Source: Aphrophora alni
Taxonomy: Eukaryota > Arthropoda > Insecta > Hemiptera > Aphrophoridae
Reading direction: 5' to 3'
Assembly (NCBI GenBank): GCA_963513935.1
Contig: OY740770.1
Coordinates: 85,843,267-85,907,266, forward strand
Length of the DNA: 64,000 nucleotides
Each line of letters begins with the position of its first letter. The first letter of the stretch is position 1. Below, one piece after another: positions 11,640 to 23,599 of the stretch. The position numbers were made by a program, and so were the translations under genes. The notes under the pieces are model-generated. The model was not told the origin of the DNA, did not search any database, and saw only the letters and a list, made by a program, of their open reading frames with translations.

Positions 11640-13704
11640 CGATGAAAGACAGCTAAAATATACAGACTACAAAATCACCATAGAAATTATGACAAAGGAA
11701 CACACAAATATTTTGAAACAACATGTTTTGTTGTTGTTAACTAGTTTGAACGGTAATTTATTCATGGCTCTTAAAATACTAAATTCGATTTCGTCATTCC
11801 TTTATGTTGAATATCAAACTGATTTCAGTTTATTAAAAGACAAATATTTAAACCTTTTAAGAAATTCTACGTTTTATTTTTAGAATTTAATTACATAATA
11901 AAAAGACAATATTTCGTTTTTAATAAAACATAATTGCTGAAAAATTACAAAATATCCCGTTCCTAATATAAATTTCATAATGTGTATAAATGACATAGTT
12001 ACATTATGGTATAAGGCTGGTTTGGTTTGCCAAACTTACACATTAACTAACTGTAGGGGAAAGCAAGAGCTTATCTGTTACCCATGAGTGAGTCTTACTA
12101 ATGCGGGTACAAGTTTTTCTTTATGTAAATTAGAGTTGTTTCTGCACATTAAATAACCACAAATTTCAACAAATAGTACAGTTGTTTTGAGTTTGATATA
12201 TAGCAATGGATTATACGAATGCAATATACTCTTTCAACAATTTGTAAAACCGAAACCGTCAAGTAGACCGATTAAGTAATGTTTGCCAGCTGTATATTAA
12301 ACTTCTGTATTGTGACGTCAACATCGCCTGTGTGTCACGTGACCAGCCTAGTACTATGGTGTAAACCTCATACAGTTCATATAAAGTAGCTGTGTCTGTG
12401 TCGTTATCACCTTCCCACAACTTAAGGCTGCTATATATTTAAACTAAAAACTTAATTCATTATTTACGTCCTACTGAATTCTTAGAAACGACAAACAGAG
12501 TGTCTCGAGTTGAACATATGATTTGGCTTTTCTTTGATCACTACTTTTCAGTAAAAGGCTTTTGTCCAAAACGTTAATGTTCAGGGAACGGACCTTTAAC
12601 CGATGTTTTCAGGCGGGCGTTTAAAATGAACTGCAAGAGTAAGAATCTTATAAATTGCGGGGAGAAATATCCAACACAAATTCATTGCGTTGATTATAAA
12701 TAATTAATTTAATGGACGAAATTGTTACTCTGGTGTGGGTTTATAAGAAAACGATAATTTTAGACATCACGGACAGTCGATCTACGTTTAGAACAACAAG
12801 TTTCAGAACTTTGAATGCTATGTTCCAAATCAACGATATTATGTTCTATGACTTTTATAAAGTATTGATTAGAAGCTGTTGAAATTGATGTTCTTGTAAA
12901 CTGTAGTTAATTTATAATATAAGTACACCAGACAATTGTACACAATGTTTCTTGTATTGATTTCGTGAACGTATTGCAGAAGATGACGGTATATTTTACC
13001 AGCGTCCATACCTGTAGAGAAGTTAATAGATGCAGTGTGCGAATCTGGGAGACTGAACATAATTGGAATATTAGCAAGTGTCTCCGAAGTTAGTTGGTTA
13101 TATTCTATATTCCGTAAAAAGTAGACAATAATTCTTTCAATAAACAACAGTAACTGGGGTTATTAAGTTATCTTGAAATGTGATATGAGAGGCAAGTTAA
13201 CTACAAGTCTGATATGATGTACCTCAACTACAAGTCAACTTATTTTTTTTACGTGGAACGTGGAAAATCTCCATACACATTTGAAAGTCCGTAATGTCAA
13301 CAGTGTGATAATCGTGCTCTCTAAGAACTACCTACTTTCCTATTAGCATCTATGTCACGTAAGGCAAGGATTCATGGTTTTTCATATGACCAGCTAAGGA
13401 TATTGAGAGAGATTATTAATTAGTAAAACATGATGAACGTTACATGTTAGTGCGAAGAAGGAAGTGAATGCTTGGCTGGAATAGATTCCGATTAGCAATA
13501 ACCGCGCAACCGATGATAATCCAAGTCAAGATAATCAGGAGATATGGCTATCACCATTGATAATTTAACCTTGTAATGAGTTTACCGGCGACTGCCCTAC
13601 ATGAAATATATTCTTCTGTTTTCGACTCTAAATTATTATAACGATATCGCGTTATCAAATAAATAATAAAATAAAGGATAACAACGATCTCTATAAAAAA
13701 TGAG
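11640..13704. other. No gene recognised; one unassigned 92-codon open frame
   Basis: A minus-strand open frame at 12869-13147 shows no recognisable motif and may be chance. At 12313-12342 a perfect CRE palindrome TGACGTCA and an E-box CACGTG lie 20 bp apart; no gene start can be linked to them. Around 13565-13615, ACCGGCG and TGAAATATATTCTTC resemble the SINE fragment at 16.2 kb. Confidence 0.4.
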
Positions 13705-15300
13705 TAATTACATGTAACTTATGATATAAAGGGGAAACTAAATTAAATAATAGAAAAATAAAGAACAACTAGTATCATCTGGTAACAGAAAATATTATTT
13801 TAACAAAAATAAAATCAAAAGGACATCTGTGCACAACAAATTAGGAGAGAAAGCGTGCAAAGAGAAAAGAAGCCGTTTCGCTAACCTTGTAGTGTACACG
13901 TGATAACGTTAAACAATTTGTAACGGTATCTAAAGGGAGATTTTATGTCACGCAGCTGGATGTATAAAAAAAAAGAGAAATCTACAGGGTGAGAGACCTG
14001 ATGGGACACGCTAGAAAGTATAACGGTACTTCTAAAAAAACATGAGAAACCGACAAAAGGAATTAGGTCGGCCAATCAAAAACCAGCCACATGGTGAAAG
14101 CTAACGAATTTAAAAAAATACAGCCACTAGGAAAAAAGAACAACATCTGGGGAGAAATCGAGAATTCAGCGAGCGAATCGGAGGAGTGAAAGCGAAGGAA
14201 AGTTTGGGAAGAAGGGAGAGGTTTTTGGCGTCGAAAATTTGAAGAGGAGTCTAAAATCTGGAGTGGTGAGGAGAGGTCCTAAGACAGAGAGCATTCTGTG
14301 GGACAGAGTAAGGGAGTTAGATTGACCACGAGACTAGGGTTCTCTGTGTCAATACGTCGAGTAAATTAATTAGTTGAATCAAAGTTGAAAAGAGAGTTAG
14401 TAGTTTTTAGTCAAAAGTTTGTTGAGATTTTGGAGCAGATTAAAATATTTTGGAAGAATTGTTCGAGAGAATAGTCGGAGGATCTAATTCATCGCCAGTG
14501 GAGACTTGGAGAGGATCATCAGTCCGAATTCCAGGATTAAGTTGTTGGAGATAGTGTGTGGAGTGTTTTGTTTTTTTATATATCTAAATCAAATTTAAAG
14601 CCATCGTTGTGTTGTGTGTGGAAAGTGTTTCGTCGATCAAAATTGGAAGGCAGTACCCACGATAAGTACAATTTAAAATTCTTGTTCACTTTAAAATTAT
14701 AAATTCATTTTTCTAAAATAATTCACTTTAATTGAGCCATAAAAGAACCTAACGACCCTAAAAAGAGATAAGAGAATTAATTAAATAAATTAATAACTAA
14801 CAAATTGAATAAAGATTTTAATAAAGTTTAATTTTGTAAAGGAAATAATTGTTTGTGTATAAAAAAAATAAAAGTAATTCAAATTACAGATTAATTTCAT
14901 TAAAAAATAACGCCAATTGTGGAAACTTGATGTTTTTTTTTTAGTAATAAAGTCTAGCATAAGGAAAGACAATTAGTTAAGATAAATTTGTATATTACAT
15001 AACATTAAGGAATGCTTGTGGAATGAATGAAGAAATTTTAGACACTAATGGAATAGATGTACGTTTTTATGATTCTTTGACATGTTGCTTAAATAAATTA
15101 AGGTTTGTTTTTTAAGTAATACGCTGTGTCAGGTGTGTTATTTATATTTCCACATTTTGCAAGTTTAGGAAGGACTAAACAAATAGCAGGTAATCAAAAA
15201 TAATATTGAATTATTAATATCTAATAATAATTATTATTCAAAAATATTCAAAATAAATAAATAAACTTAAATAAACATATATATATCGTCTTAAATGTTA
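13705..15300 (+). repeat. LTR-like segment, copy 1 (related to 34245-35400)
   Basis: Related to the minus-strand segment at 34245-35400. Both hold a CCAAT box (14073-14080 region here), a purine-rich stretch, the core ATAAGTACAATT (14661), then AAAGAACCTAACGACCCTAA (14743) followed by an A-rich region. Immediately after it come two copies of a primer-binding-site-like motif, which suggests the 5' LTR and leader of an LTR retrotransposon, or a solo LTR. No gag or pol was seen downstream. The left boundary (around GTAACTTATGATATAAAGG at 13714) is a guess. Confidence 0.5.
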
Positions 15301-15478
15301 TATTTGGCGCACCAACGTTTGGGCAAGAATAAATTAAATTAAATCATAAAATTAAATAATATAGCAAACTGTTGTTTGTTATATTTTGGCTCACCAACGT
15401 GTGGCTTTGTTTAAAAATAAATTTGTAAAGTAAAATAAATATAGATAACAAACTGCTGTTTGTTATATTATAATATAC
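15297..15478 (+). repeat. 82-bp tandem repeat carrying PBS-like motifs
   Basis: TGGCGCACCAACGTTTGGGC (15305) recurs 82 bp later as TGGCTCACCAACGTGTGGC (15387). Each copy is preceded by GTTATAT(T)TT, and the second by CAAACTGTTGTTTGTTATAT. A third CAAACTGCTGTTTGTTATAT ends the array at about 15470. Retroelement primer-binding sites start with TGG just after the LTR, and TGGCGC followed by CCAACGT is a common gypsy form. The duplication may reflect strand slippage in replication of an LTR/leader junction. Confidence 0.55.
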
Positions 15479-16184
15479 GCCCAAAACTGGCATTGCAAAG
15501 CGGCATGCAACTGAGTATTAACTCTTACAAAACACGGTATTGTACCGACAACACTGTGAACTTCGTTGTTATATACACATTGAACAACGACATTAGGTAC
15601 TCAACAAATAAGATAATTGTGCTCACTTTTCTTCTTCTTTCTTTTTTTGTTTGATTGATGTATACTATTATAAAAGGACAGTTTTTGTCTCTACACTTCC
15701 TGTAAAATTTAAACAAAAGGAAACAACGCACCAAAATAAGTGGTGACGAGGAGAAATTAAGAAGGGTTTGGATCAATTTAATTACATATGTCTACAGTGT
15801 GACAAATAGTGCATGTATATACTCATTAATGACATTTCCCATAAATAGCACTAATGAAATGATTTATATACGTATATAGTTTGTATAAAATATTACCCGT
15901 ACATTCAATTTATGATAACTTTGTATCTATTACTGCCCCGCAGATCTTTTACTGACTGATTAAAGAAATTGAACTGGACAATTAAATAACAAATAACAAC
16001 GATCGTATAATCATGGGCTAATGTTAAAATAAGGAATATAACAAAATTATAAATATTCCATCCCTTCACCCTTTCTTTAATTATCTCTCACAATCTTTTA
16101 ACTTAACAAACTAATGTTTTGTTTGGTTATTTTAAGATTTTTTTTACGTGACATTACGGTGAGCGTTAACGATCGTTAGTGATT
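15479..16184. other. No gene recognised after the LTR-like segment
   Basis: If 13705-15478 were an intact retroelement start, gag would lie here. Only short, low-complexity open frames (64-83 codons on opposite strands) are present, none with gag-like features. Confidence 0.45.
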
Positions 16185-16290
16185 TATTAACCCCTTCCAG
16201 CTAGTCCTCTCTATCAACTGAGCTACACCGGCGATAGTAATCAGCTTCGAAACTTCCTCAAATGAAATATATCTTCCCGCTCCCCTCAAA
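16185..16290 (-). repeat. tRNA-headed SINE fragment
   Basis: The minus strand from 16237 reads CGCCGGTGTAGCTCAGTTGA, followed by TAGAGAGGACTAGCTGG. This is a tRNA D-arm/A-box with a good match to TRGCNNAGY. A degenerate B-box GGTTAATAAATC follows at about 16195-16184. It cannot fold as a functional tRNA, because the T-arm and acceptor are eroded. The upstream portion (AAGATATATTTCATTTGAGG on the minus strand) and a relative at 23600-23690 support a dispersed SINE. Confidence 0.6.
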
Positions 16291-16697
16291 AAGTTTTATA
16301 CGTGTTTCAGATTCCTCTTAATATCAGTTACATGGTTTAAAGTAGTTCAGTTTTGTGAGTGCTTATACATGGTCAGTGTATGTGAATGTTGCGAAGTGAA
16401 TAAATGTAATGCAATTATGAATAGGTCTACACCATGGTGTCTGCTGTTTGTAATCTATGAGATAAATTTTTACTAGTGTCACTTTGTTTGGTTATAAAAT
16501 CAACAACATGTACACAAATAGAAAATAAAGTTTTTAATTTGGTCTCTGTTTCTACTAATAATAGTAAATAGGTTTGGGACATCCAGTATTTTATTGATGT
16601 ATAACTTAGGAAATAAGCTCTGACATTATTCGAATGGAGAATTTCGGCACATCAACTAGTAATTTAGAAACATGAAATATACAGTGTCATAGTTATA

Positions 16698-17580
16698 CAG
16701 TCTGTCCCATGGTAGTATTTAAAATTTTAAACAACCACCAAGTACATATGCATATTGTAAACCATATTGTAAGATTTCTTTTATACATATTGAAAACATA
16801 TCCAAAAATGTACAAATTTTTACGCATATATATGCAATAAAAATAAAATGGCGGCTTTTAACAGCGATTTATGGTTTAAACGATAGCAAGCAATAAATCA
16901 ACTGTTTATTCTTTTACAGACTTAAATAATTTTTTAATTTAATTACCATAAATAACAAAAAATAAAATTTCTTTTTGTGATAAAATATGTTTCTTAAGAA
17001 ACAAATAATAAAATAATTCAAATTGAAACCCGTCTATTGCTTTCAGGTTTTTTTTTCGGTACTTCTAAGTCAGTTGGTTGCCGGCGATATTTTTTCTGTA
17101 CTCTACCAGTTTCAAGTAAAAGATTCCTCCACTTTGCGAGGGCATGACTGAGGGAGGTTCAATCGTAGGATACGTAGTTTGAATTATTCTGTGTCATTAT
17201 TAAAAGCAATGGACCAAGTACAGCATAAAACCTTCTGCTCTATCGTAAAAAACAGGGCAAAAAGCTAGAACAAACTATTTTATGTTTGTTCCCCAAGAGA
17301 ACACAATAAAAGTTGTCTACAATGCAATGATCTGAAATAAAAGAAATAGCTGTTTGTTTTTACACATTTGAAGCTTTTATGTTAACAATCTTGCGGCAGG
17401 AGTTGTCGTTTAAACTGCATTTCTCTCAACAGCCGCCATTCTATTTCTTTTGCAGATATCAGCGTATAAATTTGTTGCTACACTTTTGGATATTTTTCCA
17501 ATATGTTTGAGAGAAATGTTACAATTTGTTACACGCTGGGTGGTTGTTTAAAAATGTAAATACCTTTGTGGGATACACTG
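16698..17580. mobile_element. Tc1/mariner-type element with ~45-bp inverted ends
   Basis: The left end CAGTCTGTCCCATGGTAGTA and the reverse complement of the right end CAGTGTATCCCACAAAGGTA are followed on both sides by ATTTA, TTTTAAACAACCACC. Both ends are bordered by TA (16696-16697 and 17581-17582), the target duplication of the IS630/Tc1/mariner superfamily. At 883 bp it is shorter than an autonomous mariner (about 1.3 kb). A fragment of the transposase DNA-binding region is visible on the minus strand, so it is probably an internally deleted or heavily decayed copy. Confidence 0.8.
17030..17155 (-). pseudogene. mariner-like transposase HTH fragment
   Basis: The minus strand reads ALAKWRNLLLETGRVQKKYR and then RQPTDLEVPKKKP. 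This resembles the end of the second helix-turn-helix of mariner-family transposases (pattern W-x3-F/L-x2-TG-x-V followed by a GRP-like hook). It stops after about 40 residues, and no DDE/D motif follows. The call rests mainly on its position inside a TA-flanked inverted-repeat element; the motif alone would be weak. Confidence 0.5.
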
Positions 17581-17582
17581 TA

Positions 17583-20500
17583 TAAAAAAGTAAGATTATC
17601 CTGAAAAACATTAACTAAATATATTAAACGAAACTAACAATTAATCTCCAATGTCCACAAAGTCTGATGTTGTGATCCTTTACGTTAAGTATTACAAGAA
17701 ATTTAACACAATGAAGAGGGATATCTTCTTGTCTGTTATTAAGGATCCGGTGTTTGAAAACAGTATCCATTATAAGACATAGTGGTTGTTCATTGCTGCA
17801 ATTTTTGTAAGTTGTAACGTGTCATATTTTAATCAGATACAACCTGTAGTTGCAAGAGAGTATTGCATATTTTTGTTAGTAGTTTCAATGTTGCTGTACG
17901 TATTAAAACGTGGCGATATTAAATACATAACGTCAAACGGAGTAAAATTAGATCGACTTTGTCATTTTAGGACGTGAACTATTTTATGTTTCTTCGCTAT
18001 AAACAGGCGGAAGACTGGTCTTTCATGCTATCGGTTATCTTCCCTCTGGTACTTCTCCTGTCTTATGTCCTTAGACGAACTCTAATATACTGAAGTAGTC
18101 CAAAACAAATAGTATGTGATCAACATAGAGAAAAGATCAGACTTAGTGGAATTGTAGGAATTATAATTATTAAAACAATAATTGGCTGTAAGTAAGCACT
18201 GCGTTATAGAGTTTAACATTGTTCAGTCATGTGTGTGTGTGTATAGTAGGGTGGAAGAAAACTTGGTAATCCGCAAATAGTAGTTAGCTCGCATTAATGT
18301 TTAATAGCGCTTATATTCCCGTCCTTTGTATCCACGCTCCGTTAAGGTAGGGTTACTTTATCTTGTATAATTACGATTTTGCTTAATGCGTGGTATTATA
18401 GTACGTTGCACTTGATAACATAATAAACCCTTATTGTTATTATATTATTCTAGTCACATATAGCTAACTACAAAATGATTTATATTAAAAATAGACGTGT
18501 AATCTTGCTTTATAACATTGTGCAACTTCAATATAACCAATGAATACAAGTCACATTTGATTACATCATAACTTAAAATAAAACATAAAAAAAATGTATA
18601 AAAAACAGGTTTTATTAAAAGAAATATTTTTAAAACTTTATTCCAATTATTTTATATTTCTAGATATGAATTTAGTACAGAAATAAAAGGATTTTTTTTT
18701 TAATGTTAAAAGTGAAACAAAATTAATATTTTACATTGAAACTAAAGCAATAAAAAGTTGTAAATATTTGTGTTTAACTTATAAACACTTTTTAAAGTTC
18801 TAAACTCAAAATGTATAATAAGATAATAATGAATTTTTTATTTCACTTTAAAAGCACAAATTAATACAACCAAAGTAGCTGGATGCTATTTCATTCTTTA
18901 ATCTGTAGAATATATAAAAATGTTCACGAATTTTATCATATGCTGTGAAATAGATGATTTAATTAATTTGTAGGTTAATCGTAAATAGTGAATATTTGTT
19001 GGCATTTTCATATTGGTACGTGAGTCACCGCAAAACTGCAAACCAGGCAGTGGGACTCGATCACTTTATATACCGTATACTGTGTTAGGTGGACAATGCA
19101 ATTTAAGTATTTATGAAAAGCAGTGGGTGCATAATTTCTATTCATGTACGAGTGGTTGTTTTTTTATATTCTATCGGAAACGATAAACATGTATGATTAT
19201 TATTTAATTTAAATAATTAGTAATAATTGTTTATGGTTAGTAATCATGGAATGTGGTTCGTGAATATTACATTCTGAAATTATTAGTGTGTTATTAAAAT
19301 AAAATAAATGATGTTCCAATTTTATCAATTTCATCACTCGTAAAACACAGCAATATGATTGGACAAAACATTACAATAAAAACTATTTTTCGTATAATAT
19401 ACATTTTTTAATGCCATAAACGTAGGTGCATATTAGTTTTAATTTATTTGTCTATTACGATTATTAATTGTTAAATTTGGTATTGTATATTAGAATAATT
19501 ATGGATGTTCATAGTTACCGAATTTGATCGATATACGTTGAAAAAAATTTATAAAATTAGGAAATCTGTATATGGTTAGTTCTAGAATTCCTATATTTAT
19601 TTTAAACTTACTGATCTTTTAAACTATTCTTCCTTCTTATCCATGAATGGTGTCCATGATCCATTTTCATATTTTGTTCGATACATTTTCAGTTGACATA
19701 CCATTTGTATTTACTTAAACTTCCCTCTGTAAGCTAGATATTGGCATATTTAGGCCATTGTGAACTTACGAATCGTGTGATACATTAATAGCATCGTTTA
19801 TTTAAAGTGGGTGGATTAACTGATTGATTTTGTTTATCCGTTTTCATGTTCTACGAATTACGGAAGAATTATCGGGATTGGGAGCAATTTGTGTGGAACT
19901 AACGTCAACATCAATAAACGTCAAGAGGGAAATGAACATTTTTACATTTACATATTTATATTTTACATATTTTATATGTTATTTTTATATGTTATTTTTA
20001 TTTTACATATTTTACATTTAACTGTTGGATATTCTGTTGAATTATTCAATTCTGGTTCATTTTCGAACAGACCAATAATGAGGTGTTTCGCAATTAATGA
20101 ATAAATACAATAGCGATAGGAAGTAGTCTTTGTCCTATCAAAACTGTTCAACTAATTCGATGGTGGTTGACAAGAGTTTATCTAAAGAAAATATACGGTG
20201 ATCGTTAGTGCTCGAGTCTGGACTCTGAACTCATTTTTGCGTTAAAATTAGCATTTTATGATATTGGTAATACGTTTATGAAACCGTAACTATCAACGGG
20301 GGGGGGGGGGTGTGAACCATCTAAGAGATTCGTTTTGTTTTTGTATGTTTTTTAATCTTCTTTGTTGTTTAAAGGTTAAACCCTGTTGGTCATCACGCCT
20401 TATAAAAAAAGATGAAAATAAATACTATTAAACTCTCTACATATAATCAATGGTGGAAAAGAACAAGAGTTATTGAAAGAGACCTGTTAGGAAAGGGGGA

Positions 20501-20752
20501 TCTAACCCCCAATACTACATAAAACGAAATGAGAATTTGCTAGTGTCCTTGGGAATTACCACGTCCGTACTCAATATAGTGTTCCCTCACGGGACTATTT
20601 TGATTATACACACAAATGATAGCAAATAAACGGAAACAAAGTATAAAGAAAGGTTAAACATGAAAGATGTTTCCAATAATCGTGCTGCTTTTATTTCATT
20701 GAAGTAAGGAAAATCCAATAATATGAAAAATCCATCATCATCCTATAAATTA
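17583..20752. other. AT-rich stretch, no gene recognised
   Basis: No coding or RNA gene was recognised. It contains a short GT run (18230-18243), T-rich imperfect repeats of ATTTTATATGTT at about 19940-20020, and a 12-bp G homopolymer near 20299-20310. The short open frames here are compositional. Confidence 0.5.
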
Positions 20753-20842
20753 AATAATATTATATAGGATAATATGTTAATAATAATATTAAATATTACC
20801 TTTTAATGTTCCGTCTTGTGACTTTTTTGGTCGTTCGAATGT

Positions 20843-20880
20843 TACGACGCGTTTCGGGACCGCAATCCCATTGTCAAGTA
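20843..20880 (-). ncRNA. Hammerhead-like motif, left arm
   Basis: Exact reverse complement of the motif at 21261-21298; see that entry. The two copies face each other outwards, so any transcript through the whole palindrome would fold as one long hairpin instead. Confidence 0.45.
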
Positions 20881-21260
20881 CACTTACACAAACACAATGA
20901 AACACATAACACGTTTAAAAAACACACAAAAACACCACAGTTACAACACTTTTAAAAAACTTAATTGTGCTGGACAATTTCATCGTGTAGGTCGTAGTGT
21001 GGTCCATGGTACACTGTCGTAAACTGTCTAACGAAATATATTACTGTAGTTAGAAAACCGGTTTAAAATAGCCTAGGGCTGTGTCATATAAACTATTACT
21101 TTTAAAATCCAGCTGATCGTTTAATAATGTACCATGGACCACACTACGACCTACACGATGAAATTGTCCAGCACAATTAAGTTTTTTAAAAGTGTTGTAA
21201 CTGTGGTGTTTTTGTGTGTTTTTTAAACGTGTTATGTGTTTCATTGTGTTTGTGTAAGTG

Positions 21261-21298
21261 TACTTGACAATGGGATTGCGGTCCCGAAACGCGTCGTA
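21261..21298 (+). ncRNA. Hammerhead-like motif, right arm
   Basis: Layout: TAC, core-like TTGACAA, T, stem II GGGA/TCCC around a TTGCGG loop, GAAAC, two-base loop GC, GTC (predicted cleavage site), then GTA, which can pair with TAC as stem I. GAAA and GTC are canonical. The CUGANGA core is degenerate (TTGACAA), and one extra unpaired T precedes stem II. This is the short-stem-III type I layout known for Penelope-like elements. Activity is doubtful for this copy. Confidence 0.45.
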
Positions 21299-21388
21299 AC
21301 ATTCGAACGACCAAAAAAGTCACAAGACGGAACATTAAAAGGTAATATTTAATATTATTATTAACATATTATCCTATATAATATTATT

Positions 21389-22099
21389 CAAAGTGACTTG
21401 GAATCCAAGAACCATGCAACTAAAAATATAAATTAAAATCCATAATTGGTCTCTTCTGGTGTAAAACTATCATGATACCTTTAACCATCCATATGTTATG
21501 TAATACTCAATATATTAAGTTATTGAAAGTCCCAATGGAATACGTAGTAATTTTTGCCCTTACCACGGTGCCCATTTCTCATAATGAATGAGACTACGGG
21601 CTATTTCTTAGCTTCTTTATTACTTCAAATGCATTACAGTATTTTCAAATGGTTTCGATGAAGGAAAATAATAATAAATGGCCACTAAAATAAGTGAAAC
21701 GTGGAATTTTTATCGGATTTAGTTGGTCTGTATGAACTGCACTACATCAATGGGGAATAAATTGTTGGCCTGGACTGGTGTTGTAGTGTGAGGCTTAAAG
21801 CTTACGTGTCTGGAATTTGTTGCCTTCCCATCCACGCAATACTTCTCCGGCTATTTATTATTATTGCGTCAGTTAGTTTTATATCTTATGGATTCTGTTT
21901 TTCTGTGCCAATGGCTCCCTTATTCTTAGCAATGGACTTACTCGGTATAGAACGGAAACGAAACTAAAGGATTATATTATATAAACTTCTGGTAGTTTTA
22001 ATTTGTTTATTTTTTTATACAGTATTTACATAATATAAAGAAAATTTTTACTAATCTTAATTAACCAAAGTGTTTAAATTGTTATTTTTATACAACTAT

Positions 22100-22100
<1 letters not shown>
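21389..22100. other. No gene recognised
   Basis: Moderately AT-rich DNA right of the palindrome. No repeat or coding similarity was seen. Confidence 0.5.

Positions 22101-22164
<64 letters not shown>
22101..22164. repeat. (AT)n microsatellite
   Basis: About 32 uninterrupted AT dinucleotides. Confidence 0.97.
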
Positions 22165-22168
<4 letters not shown>

Positions 22169-23164
22169 GTCATAAACCCAACCGTTTTAGAATTATGAAC
22201 AATACAAAATTGGAATTTTTTTATTAACTAGATTTTTGTGAGTGCTTTTAATGATTGTATTTTCACAGTCTATGATTACATCGACCTACAGAATTTATGA
22301 TGAACTGGCTATTAGAAAGTGTAGAATTGTATTTTATGAAATTATTTCACGTCTACCCACCTTGAAATAGTTCTATTGGGCTTCATTAGGCTTAAAAGTA
22401 ATATTAGTTTGAATACGTCGAAGCTAAAGTAATGCTTATATAATAGTAAAAAATAACAGCAATATGTAGGTCATATAGAAAGGTTAAAGTTCAATGATGT
22501 TTCCGAAAAACAAACTGCTGTAATTTTGATGAAAAATTTGAAAGTATGTAAAATTCCAATGACAATAAATAGATTTACAGCGTCCACCATCAGTATAAAT
22601 ACAGATATCCATATCCTCTTCTGTAAATATTAATCAACAACTTCTTAGTATAAAGATTTCGACACTGATTTTATGGATTGTTGCTTCTGAAATATTCATT
22701 TTCTTTGTAATCGTACCAAACATCATAGGCCTACAGCAGGTGTTTCCTGAATTCCCGACATTTTATTTTCCAACTCTCATATTCAAAAAGACACTGAAAT
22801 AGAATTCCAGAGCTGTGTCACGAACACAAAATATACTCCTAGAATATTATATGGTGATAACGCATCTTTGATAATTTATTTATATTCATTTGTTTTATCC
22901 TCATAAATGTCTTTACTTTTACCCATAACAAACGCGATTAAAATATTAGGTTATCATTTATACACCTACAACAATAATAATGTGTGGAATCAAGATATAT
23001 TGTTTATTTTGATAAGTGAGCCAAGATTGCTATATCTGCAACCATTACGGTTACAAAATACATTTAATAGATATCACGCCTTTATTATTTTTGTTTCAAT
23101 ATGGCAGATGAAAATGTTGTTAAAATAGTAATTTTTATTTTAAGGATACAGATAGATTCAGGTT
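22165..23164. other. No gene recognised
   Basis: One 73-codon open frame (22907-23128) lacks recognisable features, and the rest is AT-rich. The frame ends just before the minisatellite. Confidence 0.45.
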
Positions 23165-23395
23165 GGCTAAATAAATACAAAGAGAAATCAATATATTAGT
23201 TAAATATACACAAAGTCAAACTAATATATTGGCTAAATAAACACAAAGTCAAATCAATATATTGGCTAAATAAATACAAAGTGAAATCAATAGCTAAATA
23301 AACACAAAGTTAAATCAATATATTAGCTAAATAAACACAAAGAGAAATCAATAGCTAAATATACACAAAGTCAAATCAATATATTAGCTAAATAA
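23165..23395 (+). repeat. Minisatellite of 33-bp and 28-bp units
   Basis: Units begin at 23165, 23198, 23231, 23264, 23292, 23325, 23353 and 23386. The consensus is GGCTAAATAAACACAAAGTC then AAATCAATATATT. After three 33-bp steps the spacing alternates 28, 33, 28, 33, because every second unit lacks TATAT. This shows that a two-unit block was itself duplicated. Confidence 0.9.
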
Positions 23396-23599
23396 AAATA
23401 AACAAAAAATCTTTTTTGTGTCTGACCGTATTTTAAATATAACATGACTAATAAACATTAATAATTCATTCAAAACCTTTTCAATAATTGTCTGAAATAC
23501 TTAATCCTCATCATTTCAAAAACTGATAACTGTATACAAAATTAGTAAGGAACTAAATTGTTTGCTCTAGTAACGAAAAAATAAACCATATCCCATATC

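Larger units (their letters stand above)
20753..21388. repeat. Near-perfect inverted repeat, 261-bp arms, 114-bp spacer
   Basis: The left arm 20753-21013 is the reverse complement of 21128-21388. Every position checked keeps the constant sum 42141, with no gap seen. The spacer 21014-21127 is unique sequence. Each arm carries a hammerhead-like motif and the block AAGTCACAAGACGGA, shared with 25620-25870. Penelope-like elements are known for terminal repeats in tandem and inverted arrangements, and this may be such a pair. The arm identity implies a recent origin or gene conversion. Confidence 0.9.

Noticed and set aside
16185..16240. tRNA gene
   Set aside because: A good A-box, but no acceptor or T-arm pairing and a degenerate B-box; called a SINE head instead.
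23165..23395. CRISPR-like short repeats
   Set aside because: The repeats include the intervening sequence; there are no unique spacers.
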